A stretch of DNA of 64,000 nucleotides from CAVONB01 sp963697205 (GTDB lineage: Bacteria > Pseudomonadota > Alphaproteobacteria > Rhizobiales > Hyphomicrobiaceae). This document shows, piece by piece, positions 52,922 through 62,306 of this stretch. Within the stretch, counting starts at the first letter, position 1. Each line of letters opens with the position of its first letter. Made by a program: the position numbers and the translations under genes. Where the stretch lies: positions 33,597 through 97,596 of the forward strand of contig CAVONB010000009.1 in assembly GCA_963697205.1 (NCBI GenBank). The letters are read 5' to 3'. The notes below the pieces were generated by a model. The model made no database searches. It had not been told where the DNA came from and was given only the letters and a program-made list of their open reading frames with translations.

Positions 52922-53776
52922 ATGTCCGAGACACTGATCGTGAGCGCATCACGCGAGCCGGTCGTGCTGCATGCCGATGAGCGCGCGCCGTCGTCGACGC
53001 CGTCAAAGCCGTCCGGCTCGGGATGGCTGCTCGGCCTGATCGTGCCCGTAGCACTCGCGCTCGGCTGGGAGGTGGTGGTGTGGACCGGCATGGCCGAAGG
53101 CCGGCTGATGCCGCCGCCGTCGCGCATCCTCGCGACGCTTGTGGAACTCGCCGCGAGCGGAGAGCTGTGGCGGCACGTCGCCGCCACCACCGCACGCGTC
53201 GCCGCAGGCTTCGCGATCGGGGTTCTCGCCGGCACGCTGGGCGGCGCCGCCGTCGCCTATTCACGTCTTGCTGGCCGGCTGCTCGACCCCACGCTGCAGG
53301 GCCTGCGCGCCATTCCCTCCATCGCCTGGGTCCCGCTGTTCATCCTTTGGCTCGGCATCTTCGAGGCCTCCAAGGTCGCGCTGATCGCGGTCGGCGTGTT
53401 CTTTCCCGTCTACCTCGGTGTGATGGCCGCGATCGGCGACGTCGATCGCAAGATCGTCGAGGTCGGCCGCATCTATCGGTTGTCGGGTGCCGCGCTCGTG
53501 CGCCGCATCCTGCTGCCCGCGATCCTGCCCTCCTATGTGATCGCGCTGAGAAGTGGACTGGGGCTCGGCTGGATGTTCGTCGTCGCCGCCGAGTTCATGG
53601 GCGCGTCCGAAGGCCTGGGCTATCTGCTGGTCGATGGCCAGCAACTCGGCAAGCCCGAGCAGATCGTCGCCGCCATCATCGCCTTCGCGATCATCGGCAA
53701 GATCACCGACGGCTTGCTGGCGTTGGCCTTCCGGCCGTTTCTGCGCTGGCAGGACGCCTTCGGATCGGATCGCTAG
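52922..53776 (+). CDS. SsuC/TauC-like ABC transporter permease
   Basis: 284 aa from ATG 52922. After a polar N-terminus, six helices (LLGLIVPVALALGWEVVVW first) with the BPD_transp_1 EAA-loop (EVGRIYRLSGAALVRRILLPA) and GLRAIPSIAWVPLFILWLGI, typical of nitrate/sulfonate/taurine permeases. It starts 19 bp after the binding-protein gene and ends 10 bp before the ATPase gene. Confidence 0.92.
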   Translation: MSETLIVSASREPVVLHADERAPSSTPSKPSGSGWLLGLIVPVALALGWEVVVWTGMAEGRLMPPPSRILATLVELAASGELWRHVAATTARVAAGFAIGVLAGTLGGAAVAYSRLAGRLLDPTLQGLRAIPSIAWVPLFILWLGIFEASKVALIAVGVFFPVYLGVMAAIGDVDRKIVEVGRIYRLSGAALVRRILLPAILPSYVIALRSGLGLGWMFVVAAEFMGASEGLGYLLVDGQQLGKPEQIVAAIIAFAIIGKITDGLLALAFRPFLRWQDAFGSDR

Positions 53777-53786
53777 TGGTGAGCCC

Positions 53787-54563
53787 ATGTTGACGCTCGA
53801 CCGGGTCGCCAAGACCTATCCGAACGGGACCCAGGCGCTCCACGACATCACGCTGGACGTGCGCCCGGGCGAGATCCTCGCCGTGATCGGCGGTTCGGGC
53901 TGTGGCAAGAGCACGCTCCTGCGCATCGTCTCCGGCCTTGATCGTCCAACCGCCGGCGGCGTCGCGGTCGATGGCACTGGGATCGACGGACCGCTTCCGA
54001 TGGTCGGCATGATCTTCCAGGAGCCGCGCCTGCTGCCGTGGTTGACCGTCGCCGGCAACGTCGCGTTCGGGATCGCGCATCTGGACGCCGCCGAGCGCGC
54101 TCGCCGCGTCACCCAGACGCTTGCCAGCGTCGGTCTTTCCGAGCTTCGAGATCGCTGGCCGCGCGAGCTGTCCGGCGGCCAGGGCCAGCGCGTCGCCATC
54201 GCGCGCGCACTGGCTGCCCGGCCCTCGGTGCTGCTGCTCGACGAGCCCTTCTCCGCGCTCGATGCCTTCACCCGCGCCGATCTGCAGGACCACCTGCTCG
54301 AGCTGTGGGCGGCAGCACGCCTGACGATGGTGCTCGTCACCCACGACATCGACGAGGCCCTTCTGCTGGCTGACCGCATCGTCGTCATGCGCCCCGCGCC
54401 CGGCCGCATCGCGCGCGATATAAGTCTTGATCTGCCCAGGCCGCGTGATCGATTGTCGGCTTTCTACGAGGCTGAGAAACGCCGCGTGCTCCTGGCACTC
54501 GACGAGACGCTGATGCACCGGCGCACGCGTGCACCGTCCGCCGCCGAGACCTTCAGCATCTGA
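53787..54563 (+). CDS. SsuB/TauB-like ABC transporter ATPase
   Basis: 258 aa from ATG 53787. Walker A GGSGCGKST, Q-loop MIFQEPRLLPWLTV, signature LSGGQGQRVAIARALA, Walker B VLLLDEPFSALD and H-loop LVTHDIDEAL are intact. The QEPRLLPW loop is characteristic of the SsuB/TauB/NrtD branch. The long open frame upstream of the ATG is antisense-like composition overlapping the permease and is not used. Confidence 0.93.
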   Translation: MLTLDRVAKTYPNGTQALHDITLDVRPGEILAVIGGSGCGKSTLLRIVSGLDRPTAGGVAVDGTGIDGPLPMVGMIFQEPRLLPWLTVAGNVAFGIAHLDAAERARRVTQTLASVGLSELRDRWPRELSGGQGQRVAIARALAARPSVLLLDEPFSALDAFTRADLQDHLLELWAAARLTMVLVTHDIDEALLLADRIVVMRPAPGRIARDISLDLPRPRDRLSAFYEAEKRRVLLALDETLMHRRTRAPSAAETFSI

Positions 54564-54583
54564 CGCCGCCTGAACCGACCAAT

Positions 54584-54587
54584 GGAG
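54584..54587 (+). promoter_or_regulatory. Shine-Dalgarno deciding OsmC start
   Basis: GGAG lies 6 nt before ATG 54594 and inside the first codons of the alternative start at 54582, so 54594 is preferred. Confidence 0.6.
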
Positions 54588-54593
54588 ACCATC

Positions 54594-55103
54594 ATGGACG
54601 CCACCAGTCTTCGCAATCTTCAAGCTCCCATCAAGGACAAGTACCGCCAGACCCCCGATGCCGCACGCATCACGCTGAAGGCGAAGGGATCGCTCGACGA
54701 CAGCCACATCGCCTGCAAGGTGGAAACCGGCCGCGCGCTGGCCGTTGCGGGCCTGCACCCTGCGACCGGCGGTTCGGGCGTGGAGCTGTGCTCGGGCGAC
54801 ATGTTGCTCGAGGCGCTCGTGGCGTGCGCGGGCGTGACGCTGAAGGCGGTCGCGACCGCCATCGACGTGCCCCTGAAAAGCGCCAGCGTATTTGCCGAAG
54901 GCGACCTCGACTTCCGCGGCACGCTCGGCGTCGACAAGGGCGCGGCGGTGGGCTTCGAGGCGATCCGCCTCAGGTTCGAGGTCGACACCGACGCCCCCCA
55001 GGAAAAGGTTGACCAGCTCCTGAAGCTGACCGAGCGCTATTGCGTCGTCTTTCAGACGCTGAACACGAAGCCGGAATTGTCCGCAAGCCTCTTACGCGCA
55101 TGA
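54594..55103 (+). CDS. OsmC/Ohr-family protein
   Basis: 169 aa from ATG 54594. The OsmC fold's two redox cysteines are candidates in GGSGVELCSGDMLLEALVACA (residues ~60-75) and ERYCVVFQT (~142). Family members reduce organic hydroperoxides with a dithiol, or bind small ligands. The gene is 30 bp after the importer ATPase and just upstream of the protocatechuate dioxygenase pair, so it may protect against peroxides produced during aromatic ring cleavage. That link is inferred from order only. Confidence 0.85.
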   Translation: MDATSLRNLQAPIKDKYRQTPDAARITLKAKGSLDDSHIACKVETGRALAVAGLHPATGGSGVELCSGDMLLEALVACAGVTLKAVATAIDVPLKSASVFAEGDLDFRGTLGVDKGAAVGFEAIRLRFEVDTDAPQEKVDQLLKLTERYCVVFQTLNTKPELSASLLRA

Positions 55104-55181
55104 GACCGGCGCGGCGCCGCGCCGCTTGCGCGTCCCGCGACCCAGGGCGCATCATGGCGTCTCCACGAAGGGAGACGTCCC

Positions 55182-55886
55182 ATGACCGACGCGCCGTTCG
55201 CCCCGCGCGACTGGGCGGCACACCCGCCATACATCTATCCGCCCTATCGCTCGACGCCGCTCAGGGGACCGACCCGGCCGCTCGTCCCTCTGCGCCAGAC
55301 GCTGAGCGAGCTGACCGGTCCCGTCTACGGCCACGAGGTCGTCGGCGCGCTGGACTGGGACCTGACGCGCAACGCGCGCAAGACCGGCGAGCCGCTGGGC
55401 GAGAGAATCGTCGTCACCGGCCGCGTGCTCGACGAGGATGGCCGCGCGATCCCCGACGCCCTGATCGAAATCTGGCAGGCGAATGCAGCGGGTCGCTACA
55501 TCCACCTCGTCGATCAGCACGACGCCCCCCTCGATGCCAACTTCTTCGGCGGCGGCCGCTGTGTCAGCGACGCCGAAGGGCGCTACCGCTTCTATTCGGT
55601 CAAGCCCGGCGCCTATCCCTGGGGCAATCATCACAACGCCTGGCGGCCCAACCACATTCACTTCTCGCTCTTCGGCCCGTCGTTCCTCACGCGCCTCGTC
55701 ACGCAGATGTATTTTCCCGGCGACCCGCTGCTCGATCTCGATCCGATCTACCAGTCGAGCCCGCCGGGCGTGCGCGAGCGCCTCGTTGCCAAATTCTCGA
55801 TCGACGTGACCGAGCCGGGCTTCGCACTCGGCTATGTCTTCGACATCGTGCTGCGCGGGCGCGCGGCAACGCCGATGGAGACGTGA
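55182..55886 (+). CDS. pcaH: Protocatechuate 3,4-dioxygenase beta subunit
   Basis: 234 aa. Iron-containing subunit of the enzyme that cleaves protocatechuate between its two hydroxyls to beta-carboxy-cis,cis-muconate in the beta-ketoadipate pathway. The N-terminal PCDO_beta_N region (HPPYIYPPYRSTPLRGPTRP) and the iron site (AYPWGNHHNAWRPNHIHFS, with Tyr and two His) are seen. A further Tyr ligand is expected in EIWQANAAGRYIH. GGGAGA lies upstream of the ATG. The alpha-subunit gene begins 4 bp after its stop codon. Other pca genes are not in the window. Confidence 0.95.
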   Translation: MTDAPFAPRDWAAHPPYIYPPYRSTPLRGPTRPLVPLRQTLSELTGPVYGHEVVGALDWDLTRNARKTGEPLGERIVVTGRVLDEDGRAIPDALIEIWQANAAGRYIHLVDQHDAPLDANFFGGGRCVSDAEGRYRFYSVKPGAYPWGNHHNAWRPNHIHFSLFGPSFLTRLVTQMYFPGDPLLDLDPIYQSSPPGVRERLVAKFSIDVTEPGFALGYVFDIVLRGRAATPMET

Positions 55887-55890
55887 GCCG

Positions 55891-56490
55891 ATGACGAAGA
55901 AGCTTGGACAGACACCGTCGCAGACCGTCGGCCCCTATTTCGCCTACGGCCTGTCGCCCGGCCAGTACGGCTATGCCGCACTAACCTCCATTGCAGGAAG
56001 TGAGTTGGCCGGTGCCGAAACCGATGGTGAGCGCATCCGCATCGAGGGCCGCGTGCTCGATGCTGAGGGCACGCCGATCGACGACGCGATGATCGAGATC
56101 TGGCAGGCCGATGCGCAGGGCCGCTATGCCCACCCTGCCGATCCGCGCGCCTCCAACATGGCCTTCAAGGGCTTCGGTCGCTGCGGCACGGGAACCGATC
56201 CGGAAAAACGCTTCTGGTTCGACACCGTGAAGCCGGCGAGCGTCGACGGCCGTCAGGCCCCGCACATCAACGTCATCGTGTTCATGAGAGGTATGCTGAC
56301 CCACGCCTACACGCGCTTCTATTTCGAGGACGAGGCCGCCACCAATGCGCACGACGCGGTGCTGCAAAGTGTCCCCGCCGATCGTCGCGATACGCTGATC
56401 GCCAGGCGCGAGACAACGCCCGGAGGCACGGTCTACCGCTGCGACATCCACATGCAGGGCCCTCGGGAGACCGTCTTTTTCGACGCTTAG
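55891..56490 (+). CDS. pcaG: Protocatechuate 3,4-dioxygenase alpha subunit
   Basis: 199 aa from ATG 55891. Partner of the beta subunit in the (alpha-beta-Fe) complex. The N-terminus LGQTPSQTVGPYFAYGL is the alpha-subunit hallmark. The middle DDAMIEIWQADAQGRYAHPA aligns with the beta-subunit core, but the iron ligands are not conserved (APHINVIVFMRGM in place of NHIHFS), as is normal for PcaG. It follows pcaH by 4 bp and must be co-translated with it. Confidence 0.95.
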   Translation: MTKKLGQTPSQTVGPYFAYGLSPGQYGYAALTSIAGSELAGAETDGERIRIEGRVLDAEGTPIDDAMIEIWQADAQGRYAHPADPRASNMAFKGFGRCGTGTDPEKRFWFDTVKPASVDGRQAPHINVIVFMRGMLTHAYTRFYFEDEAATNAHDAVLQSVPADRRDTLIARRETTPGGTVYRCDIHMQGPRETVFFDA

Positions 56491-56664
56491 GGACCCCGGC
56501 CTATCGGCCTCCAGACTTGGATGGAACCGAAGGCGACAGATCGAAAGGCTGCTCGGCAGCCGTATGCCTGCTGAGCCGCCCACGCGGCGCTGCCACGCGC
56601 GGCGAGCGAAAAGCTATTGAGTGTTTCGGCGTCCGTCGGAAACACTCTGGCGCGCGTGCCCGCC

Positions 56665-57285
56665 TCAGCGCCGTACGCGACGGCGGGGTGGCTCGGGCGA
56701 CTCGTCGCCGGCGTCGCCGTCGCGCGCGCGGCGCTCTCCGCCTGATTGCGCGACGCTGCGCGTGGGCTTGTCGCAGCCCGTGAGCCAGATGTCGAACACG
56801 GGATGCTCCACCGCGTTCAGGCCCGGACTTTCCGCAAACATCCAGCCGCTGAACAGCTGTTTCTCCTTGCCGTCGAGCTGCGTCTCCTGGATCTGCACGA
56901 ACGACGTCGTCTTCGGCGGATCCGTCGGCGAGCGCGAATAGCACACGCGCGGCGTCACCTTCAGCGCACCGAAGCTGATGGTCTGGTTGAGCGGCACTTC
57001 CAGTTTGGAGATGCGGGCGGTGACCTTGTCGAGGGCCGCGAACACGGCGACAGCGTTATCGATGCGATCGGCGGCCGCGGGCTGCGGCCAGATCACGCCG
57101 ATGGCAAGCGCCAAGCCGAGCACGAGCGCCGTCGCTCCCGTGGTTTCGCGCCATGGAGCAGGGTGGCGCCGATCGATCGATGGTCTCGACGGGATCACGA
57201 GCAGTGGCTGCCTCTGGGAACCGGACGACGCATCTCGCTGCAGCGCGCCGTGTCTCGGCAATGTTGAAACGAGTCGCGGTCGCAC
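56665..57285 (-). CDS. DUF2155 exported protein
   Basis: 206 aa. A hydrophobic export segment near residues 52-70 (ATALVLGLALAIGVIWPQ, cleavage near AAA), then the DUF2155 core KVTARISKLEVPLNQTISFG, RVCYSRSPTDPPKTTSFVQI, LFSGWMFAESPGLNAVEHP and DIWLTGC. The core is conserved in Alphaproteobacteria, often next to the NDUFA12-type gene as here. The Arg-rich tail after the core is low-complexity. The N-terminal ~50 residues are uncertain because a later start codon may be used. Function unknown. Confidence 0.85.
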   Translation of the reverse strand: MRPRLVSTLPRHGALQRDASSGSQRQPLLVIPSRPSIDRRHPAPWRETTGATALVLGLALAIGVIWPQPAAADRIDNAVAVFAALDKVTARISKLEVPLNQTISFGALKVTPRVCYSRSPTDPPKTTSFVQIQETQLDGKEKQLFSGWMFAESPGLNAVEHPVFDIWLTGCDKPTRSVAQSGGERRARDGDAGDESPEPPRRRVRR

Positions 57286-57317
57286 GTCTTGGTCAACCTG
57301 ACGCCCAATGGTGGCGG

Positions 57318-57356
57318 CGCCGTGGCCAGACGCCGTGGCCAGACGCCGTGGCCAGA
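57318..57356 (+). repeat. 13-bp tandem repeat, three copies
   Basis: CGCCGTGGCCAGA repeated head to tail three times between two minus-strand genes. A fourth, degenerate copy may follow (CCAGGGGCCAGA). Confidence 0.9.
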
Positions 57357-57426
57357 CCCAGGGGCCAGATGCCGAGGCAGGCCCCCGCCGGCGGCCCTGC
57401 CGCCTGGGTGTCCTGCCGCCCGGGTA

Positions 57427-57828
57427 TTACGGGTCCGGCGTCCACGCCTGATAGTCGCCGGTTGCCTTGGGTCGGGCGCCGGATGCCAGGATCGAGCCTT
57501 GCGGCCGGTAGGCTTGCGGCGTACCCGTCATGTTCATCTGATGCGGCTTCTCCCACGGGCGCGCCTGATAGAGCTGGTTGCCCGGCGGCTGCTCGACCGT
57601 GTGATGCAACCAGCCGTGCCAGTCCGCCGGCACCTTCGAGGGCTCGGCCAGATCGCGGTAGATCACCCACCGGCGCGGCTTGCCGAGCGGGCCGACGCCG
57701 CGGCGCTGCACATAATAGCGGTTGCCCAGTTCGTCCTGGCCGACCAGACGGCCCTGGCGCCACGTCATCAGGCGCGTGCCCCAGGTGTTGCCGCCCCACC
57801 ACGAGAAGATCTCGGACAGAATGCTCAT
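57427..57828 (-). CDS. NADH:ubiquinone oxidoreductase accessory subunit NDUFA12 family
   Basis: 133 aa. Opens MSILSEIFSWWGGNTWGTRL, then VGQDELGNRYYVQRR, RRWVIYRD, VPADWHGWLHHTVEQPP and WEKPHQMNMTGTPQAYRPQG. These match the NDUFA12/B17.2 family, a supernumerary complex I subunit shared by mitochondria and alphaproteobacteria. The protein sits on the matrix (cytoplasmic) arm. It is upstream of and codirectional with the DUF2155 gene. Confidence 0.94.
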   Translation of the reverse strand: MSILSEIFSWWGGNTWGTRLMTWRQGRLVGQDELGNRYYVQRRGVGPLGKPRRWVIYRDLAEPSKVPADWHGWLHHTVEQPPGNQLYQARPWEKPHQMNMTGTPQAYRPQGSILASGARPKATGDYQAWTPDP

Positions 57829-58012
57829 GCGTTCCTTCCCGAAGCGTGCCCGGCTGGAGAGCCGGCGCGATCAAAGCTCCCGGCGGGCTTAGCGAAGGGG
57901 GCGGCGGAAGTCCAGCGCGCGGATCGGCGCGGCGCGAATGCAACACCCTCGGACGTCGGAATCGGACTAGTCTCGACGTCGGCCGGCCACCGCGCGCTGG
58001 GGCTAAATTGCT

Positions 58013-58030
58013 CCCTGTGGGTCCACAGGG
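58013..58030. promoter_or_regulatory. Perfect inverted repeat, candidate operator
   Basis: CCCTGTGG at 58013-58020, GT spacer, CCACAGGG at 58023-58030. A second, looser version, CCTGT at 58067-58071 and ACAGG at 58076-58080, lies about 50 bp downstream. Role unknown. Confidence 0.45.
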
Positions 58031-58088
58031 CCGCGCGACCAAGGTTTGCGGGCTTGCCGACGGCCCCCTGTCGCCACAGGCCTGTCAC

Positions 58089-58137
58089 CGTCCACATCTT
58101 TCCCACACCAACCCCACATGCCATCTACATCTAGTAT
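58089..58137 (+). promoter_or_regulatory. Candidate tandem NrdR boxes upstream of nrdJ
   Basis: CATCTACATCTAGTAT (58122-58137) has all the core positions of the NrdR consensus acaCwAtATaTwGtgt that I could align (C, A, A, T, T, G). A weaker partner CGTCCACATCTTTCCC (58089-58104) keeps five of six and lies about three helical turns upstream, the usual spacing. NrdR represses ribonucleotide reductase genes. The start codon is over 360 bp downstream, which is longer than usual. Confidence 0.5.
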
Positions 58138-58501
58138 GGGTGCGATGGGCAACATACAAATCCTTTGGCCGGCGCGCTCGAATCGGTCAATTTGATGACC
58201 GGCGGCGCTATGCTCTGAAGCGAGCAGGCGACGCCGACAGATCGTCATTCCACCCAGTAGCATCCGCGTTTTCCGGCGTCCCGCGCACAGTCCTCGACCC
58301 AATGTTTTTAGGTCGAGACTTCGAGCGCGCGTTTTTGTGCGCCGTACGGTGCCCGTCCGTATGCCCTGCGTATCGTCCAAGACAGGATTTGCGTCGCCGC
58401 CTGCGCAAACTGCGGGGCTGTGACGAGCCGATCAAAGCCGGCGGTGCCGACCCGTATCTCGTACGTCACCCCCATCACGCCATTCCGGGGGAATAAGAAA
58501 C

Positions 58502-61500
58502 ATGAAGATCACGCGGCGCTTCACTGAAGCCGGAAAATCACCTTACGAGAAGATTCCGTTCCGGCGCGCCACGAGTGAGATCAAGAACCCGGACGGCTCG
58601 ATCGTCTTCAAGCTCGAGGGCTTCGAGGTGCCCGAGCACTGGAGCCAGGTCGCCGCCGACATCCTGGCGCAGAAGTATTTCCGCAAGGCCGGGGTGCCCA
58701 AGCGCCTCAAGCGGGTCGAGGAAACGCAGGTGCCGTCCTGGCTGTGGCGCTCCGCGCCCGACGAGCGCGCGCTGGGCGACTTGCCCGAGGGCGAGCGGCT
58801 CGGCGGCGAGGCCGATGCGCGCCAGGTGTTCGACCGTCTCGCCGGCACCTGGACCTACTGGGGCTGGAAGGGCGGCTACTTCACGACCGAGGACGACGCC
58901 CGCGCCTTCTTCGACGAGCACCGCTACATGCTGGCCATGCAGATGGGCGCGCCCAACTCGCCGCAGTGGTTCAACACCGGCCTGCACTGGGCCTACGGCA
59001 TCGACGGTCCCGGCCAGGGCCACTACTACGTCGACTTCGAGACCGGCCAGCTGACGCTCTCCGCGTCCGCCTACGAGCATCCCCAGCCGCACGCCTGCTT
59101 CATCCAGTCCGTCGAGGACGATCTCGTCAACGAGAACGGCATCATGGACCTTTGGGTGCGCGAAGCGCGCCTGTTCAAGTACGGCTCGGGCACCGGCACC
59201 AACTTCTCTCAGCTGCGCGGCGCCAACGAGCGGCTGTCGGGCGGCGGCCGGTCGTCGGGCCTGATGAGCTTCCTCAAGATCGGCGACCGCGCTGCCGGCG
59301 CCATCAAGTCGGGCGGCACCACGCGGCGCGCGGCCAAGATGGTCGTCGTCGACGTCGACCATCCCGATATCGAGGAATACATCAACTGGAAGGTGAAGGA
59401 GGAGCAGAAGGTTGCCGCCCTCGTCACCGGCTCCAAGATCTGCCAGAAGCGTCTCAAGGCCGTCATGACGGCCTGCGTCAACTGCGAGGCCGATGGCGAG
59501 GCCTGCTTCGATCCCGCGCGCAATCCGACGCTCAAGGCCGCCATCAAGGAGGCGCGCCGCGATCAGGTGCCGAACAACTATATCCTGCGCGTCATCCAGT
59601 TCGCGCGCCAGGGCTACAAGGACATCGACTTCGCCACCTACGATACGGATTGGGATAGCGAAGCCTACCTGACGGTTTCCGGCCAGAACTCCAACAACTC
59701 CGTGCGCGTCACCGACGAGTTCCTCAATGCCGTCGAGGACAACGGCGACTGGAACCTCACCGCCCGCATCACCGGCAAGGTCGTCAAGACCATCAAGGCC
59801 CGCGAGCTGTGGGACCAGATCGGCTACGCCGCCTGGGCCTCCGCCGATCCCGGCATCCAGTTCCACACCACCATCAACGACTGGCACACCTGCCCGTCGT
59901 CGGGCCCGATCCGCGCGTCGAATCCGTGCTCGGAGTACATGTTCCTCGACGACACGGCCTGCAACCTCGCCTCGCTGAACCTGATGACGTTCCGCGATGC
60001 CGAAGGCCGCTTCGACACGGAAGCCTTCGAGCACTGCTGCCGGCTGTGGACGGTCGTACTCGAGATCTCGGTGCTGATGGCGCAGTTCCCCTCGCGCCAG
60101 ATCGCGGAGCTGTCCTACCGCTACCGCACGCTGGGCCTGGGCTTTGCCAATATCGGCGGCCTGCTGATGGCGTCGGGCATTCCCTACGACAGCGAAGAAG
60201 GCCGCGCGATCTGCGGCGCGATCTCCGCCGTCATGACCGGCGTCGCCTACGCGACCAGCGCGGAGATGGCGTCCGAGCTGGGGCCGTTCCCCGGCTACGC
60301 GGAAAACGCCGGCGACATGCTGCGCGTCATCCGCAATCACCGCCGCGCCGCCTACGGCGAGCGTGCCGGCTACGAAGCGCTCGCCATCGCCCCGGTGCCG
60401 CTCGACCATGCCTCGCTGAAGGATCAGCGCCTCTCGCAGGCCGCCACGCGCGCCTGGGACAACGCCATCGCGCTCGGCGAGCGGCACGGCTATCGCAACG
60501 CGCAGGCCACCGTGATCGCGCCGACCGGCACGATCGGCCTCGTCATGGACTGCGACACGACCGGCATCGAGCCCGACTTCGCGCTCGTCAAGTTCAAGAA
60601 GCTGGCCGGCGGCGGCTACTTCAAGATCATCAACCAGGCCGTGCCGACCGCCTTGCGCGCTCTGGCTATCGCGAGAGCGAGATCGCCGAGATCGAGGCCT
60701 ACGCCGTCGGCCACGGCTCGCTCAGGCAGTCGCCGGGCATCAACCACTCGACGCTGAAGGCCAAGGGCTTCACCGACGACGTTCTCGAAAAGATCGAGGG
60801 CTCGCTCGCGACGGCCTTCGACATCAAGTTCGTGTTCAACAAGTGGACGTTCGGCGAGGACTTCCTGACCGGAACGCTGAGCGTCCCCGCCGACAAGCTG
60901 AGCGATCCGACCTTCGATCTGCTCGCCCACCTCGGCTTCTCCAAGAAGGAGATCGAGGCCGCCAACGAGCACGTCTGCGGGGCGATGACGCTCGAAGGCG
61001 CGCCGCACCTGAAGGCGGAGCACCTGCCGGTGTTCGACTGCGCCAACCCGTGCGGCCGCAAGGGCAAGCGCTACCTCTCGGTCAACAGCCACATCGACAT
61101 GATGGCGGCGTCGCAGCCGTTCATCTCGGGCGCCATCTCCAAGACCATCAACATGCCGAACGACGCGACGGTCGAGGACTGCAAGGACGCCTACCGGCGC
61201 TCCTGGAAGAAGGCGCTGAAGGCCAACGCGCTCTATCGCGACGGCTCCAAGCTGTCGCAGCCGCTCAACTCCCAGGTGCTCGGCGACACCGAGGACGAGC
61301 AGGACGACGTGGCCGAAAAGCTCGTCGCCACGGCCCCGCAGCTGGCGCGTGCCGAAGCGCTTGCCGAGCAGCTGGCCCGGCGTGTCACCGAGCTAGAGCG
61401 CCAGCTTCACGAGGCCGACGCAACCGAGCGCGAGAAGCTGCCGACGCGGCGCAAGGGCTACACCCAGAAGGCCTCCGTCGGCGGTCACAAGGTCTACCTG

Positions 61501-62247
61501 CGCACCGGCGAGTACGACGACGGCCGCGTCGGCGAGATCTTCATCGACATGCACAAGGAAGGCGCCGCCTTCCGCTCGTTGATGAACAACTTCGCCATCG
61601 CCATCTCGCTCGGCCTGCAGTACGGCGTGCCGCTGGAGGAGTACGTGGAGGCCTTCACCTTCACGCGCTTCGAGCCGGCGGGCCTCGTTCAGGGCAACGA
61701 GACGATCAAGAACGCGACGTCGATCCTCGACTACATCTTCCGCGAGCTGGCCGTCTCCTATCTCGGCCGGCACGACCTGGCCCACGTCGACCCGCGCGAG
61801 ATCGTCGGCGAGACGGGGCTCGGCTCCTCGGATGCCGAGACCGACGACCAGCTCGATCTGGAGCTGCCGCCGCCGGCGCAGAAGTACGTGTCCATGGGTC
61901 TCGTGCGCGGCAACGTGCATCGCATCGGCGCGGGCCGCAGTGGCCAGGGCGGCGAGGGCGTGGCGATTGCGACGATGCAGCAGGAGCTGACGACCGCCTT
62001 CTCCGGAGCCGTGGAGGGCGCCAACGCGTTGAAGCCCGACGAGACGCTGCTCTATTCGCGCGCGACGGTGACCGAGCAGACTGTGAAGGTCACAAAGGCG
62101 ACGATGAGCGCATCCGACCGGCGCGCGGAAGCCAAGCTGCGTGGCTACGAAGGCGAGAACTGCCACGAGTGCCAGAACTTCACGCTGGTGCGCAACGGCA
62201 CCTGCCTGAAGTGCGACACCTGCGGCTCGACGAGCGGGTGCAGCTGA
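58502..62247 (+). pseudogene. nrdJ: Adenosylcobalamin-dependent (class II) ribonucleotide reductase, with -1 frameshift
   Basis: Reduces ribonucleotides to deoxyribonucleotides using B12. Restored length 1248 aa. The first frame runs from 58502 to the shift near 60664, with GSGTGTNFSQLRG, NPCSEYMFLDDTACNLASLNL truncated to its core, APTGTIGLVMDCDTTGIEPD. After CTGGCTATC, where relatives would read CTGGGCTATC (Leu-Gly-Tyr-Arg), a missing G shifts frame; the downstream half continues from GYRESEIAEIEAYAVGHGSL to the C-terminal Cys motif CHECQNFTLV ... CLKCDTCGSTSGCS. No other ribonucleotide reductase gene is in the window. As the enzyme could be essential, a sequencing error is more likely than true loss. 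Confidence 0.92.
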
Positions 62248-62270
62248 GACGAAGCTGATCTCATCGTCAG

Positions 62271-62306
62271 AAAGGGCTGGATCGCAAGATCCGGCCCTTT
62301 CGTTTT
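62271..62306 (+). terminator. Rho-independent terminator after nrdJ
   Basis: Thirteen-pair stem AAAGGGCTGGATC / GATCCGGCCCTTT (one G-T pair) with a GCAA tetraloop, followed by CGTTTT. It starts 24 bp after the stop codon. Confidence 0.93.

Larger units (their letters stand above)
57829..58501 (+). other. Intergenic region upstream of nrdJ
   Basis: About 670 bp, with no gene recognised on either strand. It carries two CCTGTG-type inverted repeats (58013-58030, 58067-58080), a candidate NrdR operator (58089-58137) and about 360 bp of further leader. No cobalamin riboswitch signature (conserved B12 box) was found by eye. Confidence 0.5.

Noticed and set aside
57318..57356. 13-bp tandem repeat as a regulatory iteron array
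   Set aside because: Only three copies, very GC-rich, between two codirectional genes, with no origin features nearby. A slippage-type microsatellite is simpler.
57829..58501. Cobalamin riboswitch before the B12-dependent reductase
   Set aside because: No B12-box or matching conserved core could be found by eye, and the regulator sites fit NrdR better.
59809..60660. Long frame inside nrdJ as a separate protein
   Set aside because: Before 60660 it is an out-of-frame, Arg-rich reading of nrdJ. Only the part after the frameshift is real, and it belongs to nrdJ.
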